Shown: positions 8,112 through 18,030 of the stretch, piece by piece
Layout of the letters: every line of letters starts with the position of its first letter
Position numbering within the stretch: the stretch's first letter is position 1
Assembly (NCBI GenBank): GCA_001458075.1
Contig: LN899469.1
Coordinates: 1,524,659 to 1,588,658, forward strand
DNA from: Idiomarinaceae bacterium HL-53
GTDB lineage: Bacteria; Pseudomonadota; Gammaproteobacteria; Enterobacterales; Alteromonadaceae
Length of the DNA: 64,000 bases
Direction of reading: 5' to 3'
Notes under the pieces: generated by a model
What the model saw: the letters and a program-made list of their open reading frames with translations, nothing else
What the model was told of the DNA's origin: nothing
Databases searched by the model: none
Made by a program: the position numbers and the translations under genes

Positions 8112-9804
8112 AAATCTCCTCGGCCTTTTGCGGTAGGGTTTTCAATTCTTGCTTACTTTGATGCCGCGCTTGAATCGCGCGGCTCAGCAATATTACTGGA
8201 ATTAAACCCGCAATGACAATCATTAACGCCGCCGGGCCGGCTTGGGCCAGTCGCTCGTCTCCTGCCATTTCATAAGCTCTGACTGCTAGGGTATTAAAAT
8301 TAAAAGGTCTGAGAATAAGCGTTGCTGGAAGCTCTTTGAGTACATCTACGAAAACGAGGATTCCTGCAGTAAGAAGGCTTGTCTTCAGCAACGGAAAGTG
8401 AATACGCGTTAAAACTTGAGAGGATTTCAAACCAAGAATTCTGCCCGATTCGTCCATTGCTGGACTAATCTGTGCAAGCCCACTGTCAACTGTCTGGATA
8501 GACACCGAGAGGAAGCGCACGAGGTAAGCAAAAAGCAATGCGAGAATGGTGCCGGAAAGAACAAGCCCGGGGTTTATCCCAAACAAACTTTTACTTAAAG
8601 CAATGAGTTGTTGATCAAACCAAGCGAAGGGAACAATAACACCCACGGCAACTACCACCCCCGGAATGGCGTAGCCCACGGAAGCAAAATTCACACTTAA
8701 ACGAGTCCACGCGGTGGGTTGGCGCCGCTTGCCGTAGCAAAACCATAATGCGATTAGCACTGTAAGCAGTGATGCCAACAATGCGAGAAAGATACTGTTT
8801 CTAATGAGCTGATGAAAATTTGGATCTAACCAGGTATCTAGGTGTCGGAATGACCATGCCATAAGCTGTAAGGCGGGTAAAATAAACCCAATGAGAACGG
8901 GTAGGAAACAAGCCGAAAACGCGGCCACAGCTTTCCAGCCGTTGAGTTCGAATGGACGTGCGGGCTGTGAGCCACGGTTTCCATTGTGATATTTCGATTG
9001 CCGCCTTGAAATGCGCTCAACCACCATGAGTATAACAACAGCACTCAACAAGATACTGGCGAGTTGTAATGCGCCTACAGGGTCGCCCATGCCATACCAG
9101 GTTCTGAAAATCCCTGTGGTAAAGGTTGTCACGCCGTAGAATTGCACGGTGCCATAGTCGGCAAGTGTTTCCATTAGCGCAAGCGTAACGCCTGTGGCAA
9201 TTGCTGGGCGCGCCATAGGCAATGCCACGCGCCAAAAGCTTCGCCAAGGCGACAGCCCGAGCACGCGACTCGCTTCCATGGTTGCTCGAGATTGTTCTAA
9301 AAAAGCGGCTCGTGTGATCAGATAAACATATGGGAATAAAACAAAACTTAACACCAATATAGCGCCGGTGAGAGAGCGAATCTCCGGGAAATAATAATCA
9401 CCAAAGTCCCAGTTAAAGAGGGCTCTCAAGAGAGATTGCACACTGCCTTCGAAACTCAGCATGCCGCTGTACGTATAAGCGGTAATATATGCGGGCATGG
9501 CAAGTGGGAGCAACAACGCCCAACGCAGCCATGTGACACCTTTAAAGTTGCATGCGGTGGTAAGCCAAGCACTACTCACGCCTAGCAGCGTAACTAATAA
9601 TCCGACACCTACCATGAGCATGAGGGTGTGTAAAACATACTCGCCAATGACATACTGCCAAAGGTGGTGCAATGTATCTCGCTGCTCGGCTCCTGCTAAA
9701 CCAACGAAAAATGCCCCGACTACAACGAGTAGGGGCAAGCAGACAATAGAGGCAAGAAGCGGTAAGCTAAATCTGCGTACCGCTGCGAGAGCCTGTTCCT
9801 GCAT
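8092..9804 (-). CDS. fbpB: Ferric iron ABC transporter, fused permease
   Basis: Inner-membrane permease of 570 residues with about twelve helices. It is made of two fused BPD_transp_1 halves, as in FbpB/SfuB, so one chain forms the whole channel. Coupling-loop motifs for the ATPase appear in each half (EASRVLGLSPWRSFWRVALP in the first, DESGRILGLKSSQVLTRIHFP-like in the second). Its start codon overlaps the binding-protein stop codon by one base (TAATG), and its end overlaps the ATPase gene by 20 bases, so the three genes should be translated as a coupled set. Confidence 0.9.
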   Translation of the reverse strand: MQEQALAAVRRFSLPLLASIVCLPLLVVVGAFFVGLAGAEQRDTLHHLWQYVIGEYVLHTLMLMVGVGLLVTLLGVSSAWLTTACNFKGVTWLRWALLLPLAMPAYITAYTYSGMLSFEGSVQSLLRALFNWDFGDYYFPEIRSLTGAILVLSFVLFPYVYLITRAAFLEQSRATMEASRVLGLSPWRSFWRVALPMARPAIATGVTLALMETLADYGTVQFYGVTTFTTGIFRTWYGMGDPVGALQLASILLSAVVILMVVERISRRQSKYHNGNRGSQPARPFELNGWKAVAAFSACFLPVLIGFILPALQLMAWSFRHLDTWLDPNFHQLIRNSIFLALLASLLTVLIALWFCYGKRRQPTAWTRLSVNFASVGYAIPGVVVAVGVIVPFAWFDQQLIALSKSLFGINPGLVLSGTILALLFAYLVRFLSVSIQTVDSGLAQISPAMDESGRILGLKSSQVLTRIHFPLLKTSLLTAGILVFVDVLKELPATLILRPFNFNTLAVRAYEMAGDERLAQAGPAALMIVIAGLIPVILLSRAIQARHQSKQELKTLPQKAEEIYEPVKA

Positions 9805-10838
9805 TAACGCCAGCCAGCTCTGTTCATGAGTCGTACGGCTGCTGCGTTATTCTCACCTAACACGCTCATCGATACATTATCGGCTTGGAACTCGCCCCAG
9901 CGGTTAAGAATTTCGCTGCGTTCGGTTCCAGGGCGCACTGGATACTCTTGATTCGCCTCTGCATACCACGTTTGTGAACTCTCACTCACGAGAAACTCCA
10001 TGAGCTGTATCGCTTCATTCGGGTTCGTTGCGTGCTGTAACAAGCCAATTCCACTCACGTTTACGTGTACACCTTGGCTCTCTTGCGCGGGCCAGAACAC
10101 CCCTACCTTTTCAACGGCTGCAAGTTGTGTTTCGTCACCAGACGCGGCCATGGCACCGAAGTAGTAAGTGTTTGCAATCGCAATGTCACATTGACCCGAA
10201 GCGACGGCATGAATTTGATCTCGGTCACCGCCCACTGGATCGCGAGCGAAGTTCGCGACCAATCCGCGCGCCCATGCTTCTGTTGCTTCCTCACCATGGT
10301 GCTCTATCATTGCCGCAATCATGGATTGGTTATAAATATTGTCGGAAGAGCGAATACAAATACGGCCACGCCACTGTTCATCGGCAAGGCTTAAGTAATC
10401 GCTAAGTTCTTCCGGATTTACGCGATCTTTCGCGTAGAAAATCGTGCGGGCGCGCATGCTCAATCCAAACCATTGATTGTCTGCGTCGCGCAAATAATCA
10501 GGGATGTTGTTACTTAACGCTTCAGAATTGACCGCTTGAAAGAGATTGGCCGTTTTTGCGCGATGCAAAGCCCCAGCATCTACTGTTAGAAATAAATCAG
10601 CAGGACTATTTTCACCTTCATTCTGCAAGCGAGTTAGTAAGCCGTCGCCGGAGCCTGTAACTAGGTTGACTTGAATACCGGTTTCTTCAGTAAAGCGATC
10701 GAGCAACGGCTTAATCAAGTCTTCTTTTCTTGAAGAATAGATGTTCACGCTGCTTCCTTCGTTATCTCTGGGCACCAGCGTAATGATTAACCCAATAATA
10801 ATAAGGGCTGCTAAAATGACTTTGAAAATAGGTTTCAT
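9804..10838 (-). CDS. fbpA: Ferric iron ABC transporter, substrate-binding protein
   Basis: Extracytoplasmic Fe3+-binding protein of the FbpA/FutA family, 344 residues. An N-terminal hydrophobic stretch (about residues 4-22) serves as signal peptide or membrane anchor. The body begins with VNIYSSRKEDLIKPLLDRF, typical of the family, and the paired tyrosines of the iron site are seen in NTYYFG near residue 225. First gene of the importer operon. A Fur box with an overlapping sigma70 promoter lies 36-75 bases upstream of the start, so repression by iron is expected. Confidence 0.9.
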   Translation of the reverse strand: MKPIFKVILAALIIIGLIITLVPRDNEGSSVNIYSSRKEDLIKPLLDRFTEETGIQVNLVTGSGDGLLTRLQNEGENSPADLFLTVDAGALHRAKTANLFQAVNSEALSNNIPDYLRDADNQWFGLSMRARTIFYAKDRVNPEELSDYLSLADEQWRGRICIRSSDNIYNQSMIAAMIEHHGEEATEAWARGLVANFARDPVGGDRDQIHAVASGQCDIAIANTYYFGAMAASGDETQLAAVEKVGVFWPAQESQGVHVNVSGIGLLQHATNPNEAIQLMEFLVSESSQTWYAEANQEYPVRPGTERSEILNRWGEFQADNVSMSVLGENNAAAVRLMNRAGWR

Positions 10839-10873
10839 AGTTTGTTAAAACTCCTTCTCAAGTGATGTGATGG

Positions 10874-10902
10874 ATTCTAAAGTAAACCAAAGTAAATGAC
10901 AA
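10874..10902 (-). promoter_or_regulatory. Sigma70 promoter of the iron-importer operon
   Basis: Read on the minus strand: -35 TTGTCA at 10902-10897, a 17-base spacer and -10 TAGAAT at 10879-10874. The -35 box lies inside the Fur box, a classic arrangement for iron repression. Confidence 0.7.
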
Positions 10903-10913
10903 TTATTATCATT
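10895..10913. promoter_or_regulatory. fur box: Fur box
   Basis: A 19-base near-palindrome (AATGACAATTATTATCATT) that matches the Fur consensus GATAATGATAATCATTATC closely in its core. It overlaps the -35 element of the iron-importer operon and sits 38 bases before the divergent VOC gene, which it might also control. Confidence 0.75.
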
Positions 10914-10950
10914 TGAGAAATTGTATAAAGATCTCGTGAAGGAGCCGTAG

Positions 10951-11382
10951 ATGTCACGTATGCGTCCGTATATAAGCTTTATCACCCTGGGTGTTGCAAA
11001 TTTAGAGCGCGCGTTGAAGTTTTATCGAGACGGCTTGGGCTTACCAACAGACGGTATCGTTGGGGAAGAACTTAATGATGGAGCCGTCGCCTTTTTTGAT
11101 CTTCAAAATGGACTTGTTTTCGCGCTTTGGCCGCGCTCAAGTTTAGCGCGCCAGTGTGGTGTTGATCTGGGGGAGTCTGACTCATCAGGCTTGTTACTCG
11201 CTCATAATGTGAACTCAAAAGAGGAGGTCGACACGCTGTTGGCACATGCAGTTGAGGCGGGAGCCACACTTACGAGACCGGCTGCCGACTTTTCATGGGG
11301 TGGCTATGGCGGAGTTTTTAAAGATCTCGACGGTCACTTGTGGGAAATTGTTTTCAATCCAAAAGCACCATTTCAAGCGTAA
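10951..11382 (+). CDS. VOC family (glyoxalase/bleomycin-resistance fold) protein
   Basis: A 143-residue single-chain vicinal-oxygen-chelate protein. The first beta-alpha-beta module begins ITLGVANLERALKFYRDGLG, and the second ends with FKDLDGHLWEIVFNPKAP, where the glutamate is a usual metal ligand. AAGGAG precedes the ATG. It is divergent from the iron importer and shares its intergenic region with the Fur box. The chemistry (lyase, dioxygenase or binding only) cannot be told from sequence. Confidence 0.85.
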   Translation: MSRMRPYISFITLGVANLERALKFYRDGLGLPTDGIVGEELNDGAVAFFDLQNGLVFALWPRSSLARQCGVDLGESDSSGLLLAHNVNSKEEVDTLLAHAVEAGATLTRPAADFSWGGYGGVFKDLDGHLWEIVFNPKAPFQA

Positions 11383-11431
11383 TAGGCTCTGTTCAACTAC
11401 GCTGTAACAACATAGGAACTGAGGAAAGAGT

Positions 11432-12181
11432 ATGCGCAGTTTTTTAATCGGATTGGTGCTGGCATTTATAGCCACGCCGGCATTGGCAAAAATTGAAACG
11501 AGTTATCACGAATATCAGGTAGGTGGGGAGACCATGCGGGGTTACGTTGCATGGAACTCACGTTTAGAGTCATCGCTCGGTACAGTGATTATTGTACACG
11601 ACTGGGACGGCCCAAATGACTATGAGAAAGGGCGTGCTGAACAGCTCGCAGCATTGGGGTATACGGCTTTTGCCATTGATGTTTACGGCAAAGATCGACA
11701 GCCAACGAGTATGCAAGAGAATCAACAGCGTGCATCTGAAATGTATCAGAACCGAGCCCTATTTCGCGAGCGCTTGATGGGGGCGGTCGCTGAAGTTGGT
11801 AATATTCCAGGCGGTACCGAAAACATCATTGCGATGGGTTATTGTTTCGGTGGTGCGGCCGTATTAGAGATGGCGCGGGCTGGTGCTGGTTTGCAAGGTT
11901 ACGCCTCATTCCACGGTGGTTTAAACCTGCCTGAGGGGCAAGATTATGATGCGGTCGATGCGCCTGTAATTGTATTACATGGCTCTGCAGATCCAGTCTC
12001 GGGTATGGCCGATGTCGCTGCTCTACTGGATGGCCTTGAGGACGCTGGAGTGTCTCATGAAGCGCATATCTATGGCGGTGCACGTCATTCATTTACGGTG
12101 CCGTGGAGCGGTGACTACTTGTTACAAGCAGATCGCGACAGCTGGGACGCACTACTTACCTTCTTCGAGCGAAACTTCTAA
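11432..12181 (+). CDS. Secreted dienelactone hydrolase family protein
   Basis: Alpha/beta-hydrolase of the dienelactone hydrolase family, 249 residues. A signal peptide is clear (a hydrophobic run ending in ATPALA near residue 19), so the enzyme is periplasmic or exported. The nucleophile is the cysteine in GYCFGG; the acid is the aspartate in HGSADP and the histidine is in GARHSF. The substrate is probably a lactone or ester but is not known. It follows the VOC gene on the same strand after 49 bases and ends 4 bases before the convergent copper ATPase. Confidence 0.85.
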   Translation: MRSFLIGLVLAFIATPALAKIETSYHEYQVGGETMRGYVAWNSRLESSLGTVIIVHDWDGPNDYEKGRAEQLAALGYTAFAIDVYGKDRQPTSMQENQQRASEMYQNRALFRERLMGAVAEVGNIPGGTENIIAMGYCFGGAAVLEMARAGAGLQGYASFHGGLNLPEGQDYDAVDAPVIVLHGSADPVSGMADVAALLDGLEDAGVSHEAHIYGGARHSFTVPWSGDYLLQADRDSWDALLTFFERNF

Positions 12182-12185
12182 TCGT

Positions 12186-14642
12186 TCAATGTGTAAAACG
12201 AACGCGCTTCAAGTGGAGCGCGTTCGTTAGAACAAAAATACTTGAGAATGCCATGGCTCCAGCCGCCAACATTGGATTGAGTAACAATCCATAGGCAGGA
12301 TAGAGGATGCCTGCTGCAATCGGAATTAAACTGACGTTGTAAGCGAATGCCCAAAACAGGTTTTGCTTTATGTTTCGGATCGTAGCTTTACTCAATCGCG
12401 TTGCAACGACAACGCGACTCAAGTCAGCTTGCATCAACACAACGTCCGCAGCTTCAATCGCGACATCAGTGCCGGAACCAATTGCTATACCAATGTCGGC
12501 AGCCGCGAGTGCGGGGGCATCGTTAATACCATCACCAACAAATGCGATAGTTCCGAATTGAGCTTTTAGTGCTGCAACGGTGTCAACCTTCTGAGCGGGA
12601 AGTACCTCTGCTTTCACTTCCTCGATGTTCAATTTACCGGCGACCGCCTGCGCAGTTCCACGGGCATCTCCCGTTATCATCGCAATCCGAATACCCATTC
12701 GTTGTAGCTGAGCAATTGCTGCTGAACTCGACTTACGAATTGGATCGGAAATGGCGATAAAGCCAAGTAACTTTTCTTCGGACGCTAGATATATTGGCGT
12801 TTTTCCTTCTTGGCTTAACGTCTCGTGGAGATTTGCCAGATTGGCAACATTGATGTTCCTGTCTGCTATAAATTTCTTGGAGCCAAGGAAGAATGTCTCA
12901 TTCTTGATAACACCCGAAACACCTAAGCCATTGTGAGATTCAAACTCACGTAATTCCTCTAACTCGAGTTTACGGCTCTCTGCTTCAGTAATAATTGCCG
13001 CTGCAATCGGATGCTCAGAGCTGTGTTCTAGTGCGTAGGCGAGTGAAAGTAGTTGATCTTTACTGACTTCCTCTGCTGCGATGATGTCGGTAACCTTCGG
13101 CTTCCCTTCGGTTAGTGTGCCTGTTTTGTCAAAGGCAATAACTTTGACATCTCGAAGTTGCTGTAAAGCCTCACTCTGGCGAAAAAGCACACCTTCTCTC
13201 GCAGCGCGTCCAGTACCAACCATAATCGAGACCGGCGTTGCTAACCCCATAGCACAGGGGCAAGCGATAATAAGAACCGCGACCAGGTTGACGACGGCTA
13301 GACTAAAATTCTCGGTCCCTGCAAAAAACAGCCACAACAGAAAAGTAAGCGCAGCGAGTGCCATCACAATGGGGACAAATACAGCGGTCACTTTATCAAC
13401 GAGCCCTTGAATGGGCAGCCTTGCTCCTTGTGCGCGCTCGACCAGTTGGATTATCTGTGCAAGTACCGTATCGCTGCCTAATTCAGTCGCTTTGAAAGTA
13501 AGTGTGCTGTTGGTATTCAAGGTGCCACCGACCACTTTGTCACCTGCTTGCTTATAGACTGGCTGTGGCTCACCTGTCAGCATTGATTCGTCGACATAGC
13601 TTTTGCCTTCGGTGACTTCCCCATCGACCGCAACTCGTTCACCCGGGCGTACCTGAATGAGGTCGCCTTTATGCAATTGCTCAAGTGCACGGGTCCGCGC
13701 TTGCCCGTTTTCTATAACTCGAGCTGTCTTACTCTGAAGATCAAGAAGTTTACGAACCGCATCGCCAGTCTGATTCTTTGCACGCGTTTCGAGCCAACGT
13801 CCAAGAAGAATCAGCGTGACAATTACGGCAGCGGCTTCAAAGTAAACGTTGACGGTTTGTTGTGGCAGCAGATTAGGCGCAAAAGTAGCCACACTTGAAA
13901 ATATCCAGGCAGAACTGGTACCCAAGGCGACAAGCGTGTTCATTTCAGGGGCTGCGCGAAGTAGTGCGGGCACACCGATTATAAAAAACTGTCGACCAGG
14001 AATCGCAAGAACTAAGGTGGTTAAAGTAAATTGTATAAGCCAGCTGGCCTGTTGACCTATCGTGTTAGCTAGAAAATGGTGAAAGGCCGGAACCAGATGA
14101 CTTCCCATTTCGAGCACGAACACGGGTAGAGTCAGTGCGAAAGCAAGTAAAAATTGTCGTCTAATCTTCGCTAGTTTTTTACTTTGTTCTTGTTTTGTGT
14201 CTGTCTTTTGTTGGTCTCGTAAATAAGCTTTGTAGCCTGCCTGCGAAATGACTTTTTCAATAGCTTCAACACTTATTACGTCTTCGAGTAATTCGATGCT
14301 TACGGTCTCATTGGCTAGGTTCACACGCGCTTCTATAACGCCCATTTGTGTAGCCAAGGCCGACTCTATTTTTTGTACACAGGAGGCACAATGCATTCCT
14401 TCAACAGCAAACGACAACCGTTCACTTCGCGTGGGGTAACCAGCACTTTTTAAAGCTTCTGCAATTGCATTTGCTGAGAGCGACTCATCACCGCGAATGG
14501 TCGCTTTTTCGCTCGCAAGATTTACCTCAGCACTGTGGACGTGTTCAACACGCTCCAAGGCAACTTCTGCTCGTTTCACACAACCCGCGCAGCTCAACCC
14601 TGTGACAGGAATCGAAAACTCTCGGGACTCACCCTGTGCCAT
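12186..14642 (-). CDS. copA: Copper-exporting P1B-type ATPase
   Basis: Inner-membrane Cu+ exporter of 818 residues. Two N-terminal heavy-metal-associated domains carry GLSCAGC (cysteines 18 and 21) and GMHCASC. They are followed by eight predicted membrane helices, the actuator loop with the TGEP motif, the CPC metal site (IACPCAMG, about residue 463), the phosphorylation motif DKTGTLTEG (about 504), the SSEHPIA motif of P1B pumps and the hinge [10 protein letters not shown]. No copper chaperone or CueR regulator gene adjoins it, and I saw no convincing CueR operator in the 117-base divergent region. A hairpin forms from the last codons (see separate entry). Confidence 0.95.
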   Translation of the reverse strand: MAQGESREFSIPVTGLSCAGCVKRAEVALERVEHVHSAEVNLASEKATIRGDESLSANAIAEALKSAGYPTRSERLSFAVEGMHCASCVQKIESALATQMGVIEARVNLANETVSIELLEDVISVEAIEKVISQAGYKAYLRDQQKTDTKQEQSKKLAKIRRQFLLAFALTLPVFVLEMGSHLVPAFHHFLANTIGQQASWLIQFTLTTLVLAIPGRQFFIIGVPALLRAAPEMNTLVALGTSSAWIFSSVATFAPNLLPQQTVNVYFEAAAVIVTLILLGRWLETRAKNQTGDAVRKLLDLQSKTARVIENGQARTRALEQLHKGDLIQVRPGERVAVDGEVTEGKSYVDESMLTGEPQPVYKQAGDKVVGGTLNTNSTLTFKATELGSDTVLAQIIQLVERAQGARLPIQGLVDKVTAVFVPIVMALAALTFLLWLFFAGTENFSLAVVNLVAVLIIACPCAMGLATPVSIMVGTGRAAREGVLFRQSEALQQLRDVKVIAFDKTGTLTEGKPKVTDIIAAEEVSKDQLLSLAYALEHSSEHPIAAAIITEAESRKLELEELREFESHNGLGVSGVIKNETFFLGSKKFIADRNINVANLANLHETLSQEGKTPIYLASEEKLLGFIAISDPIRKSSSAAIAQLQRMGIRIAMITGDARGTAQAVAGKLNIEEVKAEVLPAQKVDTVAALKAQFGTIAFVGDGINDAPALAAADIGIAIGSGTDVAIEAADVVLMQADLSRVVVATRLSKATIRNIKQNLFWAFAYNVSLIPIAAGILYPAYGLLLNPMLAAGAMAFSSIFVLTNALHLKRVRFTH
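12197..12228 (-). terminator. Terminator-like hairpin inside the 3' end of copA
   Basis: A perfect 12-base inverted repeat (AACGAACGCGCT at 12197-12208 and its complement at 12217-12228) with an 8-base loop. On the minus strand it is followed by TTTT. It overlaps the last codons of copA, so it is coding and a possible terminator at once. Read on the plus strand it lacks a T run. Confidence 0.5.
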
Positions 14643-14759
14643 TAGATCCTCGCTTATTCAGTGGCAACGATCCTTGTAACAAATAGAAACGTGATTTCAC
14701 TTGTGCCGCTCTATACAAATGAATAACGTAGGTACAGGATAAACAAAAGGAGACAACTT

Positions 14760-15776
14760 GTGTATAGCGATAAGGATTTAGAGCAGGCAGCACAATCGGG
14801 AATATTTAAGCACTCTCAGGTAGCAGAGTTTAAAGAATGGGCGCAAGGTCCGCGATCAGAGGCATCCTTGAACCTCGCCGATGAAGAGCAGTTTAGGCTC
14901 GTTTCAGGGTTTAACGATATATTCGTCGTGATCGCCGCAACTTTGTTATTACTGGCCGTGAGTATGATTGGAAATGTCATTCATGATGCTATGAGTGGGG
15001 TTTTTGTTGCGGTCAGCGCATGGGCATTGGCAGAGTATTTTGTGCGCCAGAAGCGTATGGCATTGCCCGCCATTGTACTCATGCTTTGGTTTGTTGGGGG
15101 CGTTGCAGAAATAGGCTTCAGGGCGATCAGCAATACTGATTTTTCTCCAATCGGAGCTAGTGGGCTTGCGTTGATCGCTGCCTATCTACATTGGCGCCGT
15201 TTTAAGGTGCCAATCACGATTGCGGCCATTGCCGGAGCGGCAGTTGCATTGCTTGTTACCTTATCCATTGTGGTTTTTGCGCTCAACGAAAACGCGATTT
15301 ACCCAGTAACATTACTCACGGGTACCGGCGTTTTTATTCTAGCAATGTACTGGGATATGCAAGATCTTGAGCGCGTCACACGCAAATCAGACGTTGCTTT
15401 TTGGTTACATTTGCTTGCGGCGCCTCTGGTTGTGCACTCCATTTTCATGAGTTTGGGAATCACGATGAGTGCGACGAGTGTGAGCTGGTTTGAAGCGTTG
15501 GTCGTGCTGATTACTTATCTATTCATTGCTGTTGTTTCTATTGCAGTCGATCGACGCGCGCTGATGGTTTCATCACTAATTTACGTGTTGATTACTTTTT
15601 CGCAGTTACTCAAAGATGTGGGCGTGGTGAGTTTAAGTTTTGCTGTGACAGCCTTTTTGGTAGGAGGAACACTGCTCGTTCTTTCTATATTCTGGCATCA
15701 AGTGAGAGCAAGAGTGGTCGGGTTGCTACCGGAGACTTTCCAGCAGCAACTCGTACCCGTAAGAGCCGGCGATTAA
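14760..15776 (+). CDS. Uncharacterised multi-pass membrane protein
   Basis: I do not recognise this 338-residue protein with certainty. Residues 1-50 are soluble and charged, and the rest forms about nine to ten hydrophobic helices ending with a short basic tail. The N-terminal segment (DLEQAAQSGIFKHSQVAEF) resembles the start of DUF2157 proteins, but the match is loose. The start is GTG at 14760 with AAAGGAG at 14745-14751. It is divergent from copA, which gives no functional hint. Confidence 0.7.
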   Translation: MYSDKDLEQAAQSGIFKHSQVAEFKEWAQGPRSEASLNLADEEQFRLVSGFNDIFVVIAATLLLLAVSMIGNVIHDAMSGVFVAVSAWALAEYFVRQKRMALPAIVLMLWFVGGVAEIGFRAISNTDFSPIGASGLALIAAYLHWRRFKVPITIAAIAGAAVALLVTLSIVVFALNENAIYPVTLLTGTGVFILAMYWDMQDLERVTRKSDVAFWLHLLAAPLVVHSIFMSLGITMSATSVSWFEALVVLITYLFIAVVSIAVDRRALMVSSLIYVLITFSQLLKDVGVVSLSFAVTAFLVGGTLLVLSIFWHQVRARVVGLLPETFQQQLVPVRAGD

Positions 15777-15783
15777 GCCGGCT
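15764..15783 (+). terminator. Weak hairpin at the end of the membrane-protein gene
   Basis: Seven-base stem AGCCGGC/GCCGGCT with a six-base loop that contains the stop codon. No T run follows, so it is only a weak terminator candidate between two convergent genes. Confidence 0.3.
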
Positions 15784-15794
15784 CACATTGTGGT

Positions 15795-17930
15795 CTAGAA
15801 GCTATACTGAACACCAAATAAGGCGGTTTGTGGCTTGTTCGGACGAGCACCATGCGGTGAACGTGCAACAATTTCTTGATTATCAAACACATTTTCGAGT
15901 TTGAAGTACACAGTCATATCTTGATTCAACGCATAGCGGCTCACGAAATCTGTCACCACCAGCGAATCTGTCCGATCGAATTCGCTGTTGGTGCGATTAC
16001 AACCGACAGATACACACATCTCATCGATGTACTTCACCACTACGTAATTTACCCACCCCTGATTGTTATCGAGTGTTACGCGTAACGCGAGCGTGTTTTC
16101 TGGCACATCATTTAGTTGGTCGCCACTCTGAAGCCCTGTCACAGCGTTATTCTCGCTAATTTCAGCTTGGGTGTAGGTGTATGTAAAGTCGACTGGAATC
16201 AGGAAGTCACCTGCAGCAAACGTGTTGCTTACTTGGAATTCTAAACCACGAACTTCAGATTCACCGAGCACGTAGGTGCCAGACTCAGCGCCATTGTCAC
16301 ATGGGTTTGCAATCGAGCATAACTGTGTGGTGTCACTAAAGTCGCTGTAAAAACCAATGGCCTCAATATACAGCGCGTCCTGACGGAAACGAACACCTGC
16401 CTCGTAGTTGATGCTTGTTTCAGGTTCTTGGTTTGCCGTTGCGCCGCCACCTAAAGGAGAGAACCCTTTGTGGGCACCTGCAAGAATCTGCCAATTGTTA
16501 TTCACATCATAGGTAAATGACGCGCCTGGCAACCAAAGGTCTGTCTTATTTGAACGGAAGCTCGGCGTGTCGGTGCGCTCTGGTGTCGCAAACTGACGAC
16601 GAGATGATTCAACGTCTTCATAGCGTAAAGCTAAATTTAGCGTTAGCGCTTCACTTACTTGCCATTGGTCGGTTACCCAGAAACTAAATGCTTCGGCCTT
16701 CTCGATGCGGTTATCTCCGCCCGTTGGTTGAATAAATGAATCGAATACTAAGCTGCCATTTACTTGATCGTATACTTCCTTCAGTTGGTAACGATTCATG
16801 TCATCTTCATGGCTGCGCATACCGACTACGAAGCTATGATCGCCCCAAACGATATCTGAACTTAATTCGATACCTTGCGAGCCATAGGCGCGATTGCCAT
16901 GGGTATAAGTCACGTCTTCAAGATCGACCGTGCCATCAAGAATCGCCTGTGCCGTTGCATCTCCAGCATTTGCCGAACGCACAAGACCGTTCACAACGCC
17001 TGCCTTAAACCAGTCCCGATGAAAGTTGTTGTTGTACGCAACGGCTGCTAATGAAATTGCATCAGACAGTTCGAATTCGTAATGTACACTCACCGAGTCG
17101 TGGTGGTTTGTCATTTGATCAATATCAGACAAACCGTAGCGGCGATTCGGATCTTCTGCAAAATCTGCGTCGGTAAGACCCGCGTACGTTTCATTCGATG
17201 TTTCTTCAGAGTAGTGCACCTTCAGCAGAAGACTCTGACGCTCACCCGTCCAGAGGAATTTTCCTACATAATCTTCGATACCAAAGCCTGTGTCTCTATT
17301 TGAGCGATCGATGTCTTTAAAGCCTTGGCTATTGCGTTGAGAAGTTTCTAGTAAGTAGCCAAACGTACCGTCATAATCACCTACAAAGGCATGTGTTTCA
17401 TGCGTGCCGTGATCACCGAATTGGGTCAATATCTGACCGCCAAAAGAATCAGGGATTGGCGTAGTGACAAGGTTAACAACACCGCCCGTAGTTTGCGGAC
17501 CATAACGGAGCAAGGGCGCGCCTTTAAGAATCTCAATAGAGTTCATGCGAAAGGCAGTTGGAAAATAATAAGCTGCTGGGTTGGAGTAGGGGGCTGGCGC
17601 CATCATAATGCCATCTTCAAGAAGTGTTACTTTGCTCACACGGCCAGCCGTAGCAGCACGAATGCCAATGTTAGGACGCAAACCAAATCCATCTTCTTCT
17701 CGAATATAAATACCGGGAACAGTTTTCAGCACTTGGTGAATATCGGTTACCGTTTCAATTTCCATTTGCTCAGGATCAACGACCGCGCTCGAGCCCGCGA
17801 TATCACGCGCTTGATCTTTACTGCCGATGATTTGAATTCGTTCAACAACTGTTTCACTTTCGGCTTCTTCTGCAACAACAGGAGCTGCAAGAATCGCAAG
17901 AATAGCCGTTGCCAAGGTGCTTTTACGCAT
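15795..17930 (-). CDS. TonB-dependent receptor, FecA-like
   Basis: Outer-membrane receptor of about 711 residues for an iron chelate. A signal peptide ends near APVVA (about residue 20). The plug domain (about 45-160) holds DIHQVLKTVPGIYIREEDG and IEILKGAPLLRYGPQTTGG, in the style of the ferric-citrate receptor group. The rest forms the 22-strand barrel, ending in a terminal phenylalanine (LFGVQYSF) as outer-membrane proteins do. I chose ATG 17930 because GGAG lies at 17938-17941; ATG 17945 is an alternative. A weak Fur-like site lies about 80 bases upstream. No fecIR-type regulators or TonB genes adjoin it. The ligand is uncertain. Confidence 0.88.
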   Translation of the reverse strand: MRKSTLATAILAILAAPVVAEEAESETVVERIQIIGSKDQARDIAGSSAVVDPEQMEIETVTDIHQVLKTVPGIYIREEDGFGLRPNIGIRAATAGRVSKVTLLEDGIMMAPAPYSNPAAYYFPTAFRMNSIEILKGAPLLRYGPQTTGGVVNLVTTPIPDSFGGQILTQFGDHGTHETHAFVGDYDGTFGYLLETSQRNSQGFKDIDRSNRDTGFGIEDYVGKFLWTGERQSLLLKVHYSEETSNETYAGLTDADFAEDPNRRYGLSDIDQMTNHHDSVSVHYEFELSDAISLAAVAYNNNFHRDWFKAGVVNGLVRSANAGDATAQAILDGTVDLEDVTYTHGNRAYGSQGIELSSDIVWGDHSFVVGMRSHEDDMNRYQLKEVYDQVNGSLVFDSFIQPTGGDNRIEKAEAFSFWVTDQWQVSEALTLNLALRYEDVESSRRQFATPERTDTPSFRSNKTDLWLPGASFTYDVNNNWQILAGAHKGFSPLGGGATANQEPETSINYEAGVRFRQDALYIEAIGFYSDFSDTTQLCSIANPCDNGAESGTYVLGESEVRGLEFQVSNTFAAGDFLIPVDFTYTYTQAEISENNAVTGLQSGDQLNDVPENTLALRVTLDNNQGWVNYVVVKYIDEMCVSVGCNRTNSEFDRTDSLVVTDFVSRYALNQDMTVYFKLENVFDNQEIVARSPHGARPNKPQTALFGVQYSF

Positions 17931-18009
17931 TAACTTACTCCGCATCAATATAAATGAGATTGTTATTAAGAATCGTTTTTATTAAGAACGGAGCGGATGT
18001 TACAGAAAA

Positions 18010-18024
18010 TGAGAATAGTTCGCA
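18010..18024. promoter_or_regulatory. Possible weak Fur site upstream of the TonB-dependent receptor
   Basis: TGAGAATAGTTCGCA matches the 7-1-7 Fur consensus TGATAATNATTATCA at 10 of 14 positions. It is much weaker than the site at 10895. It is included because iron control of this receptor is expected. Confidence 0.3.
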
Positions 18025-18030
18025 ATACCT

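Noticed and set aside
14643..14759. CueR-type operator upstream of copA
   Set aside because: No dyad with the expected 19-base promoter spacing was found.
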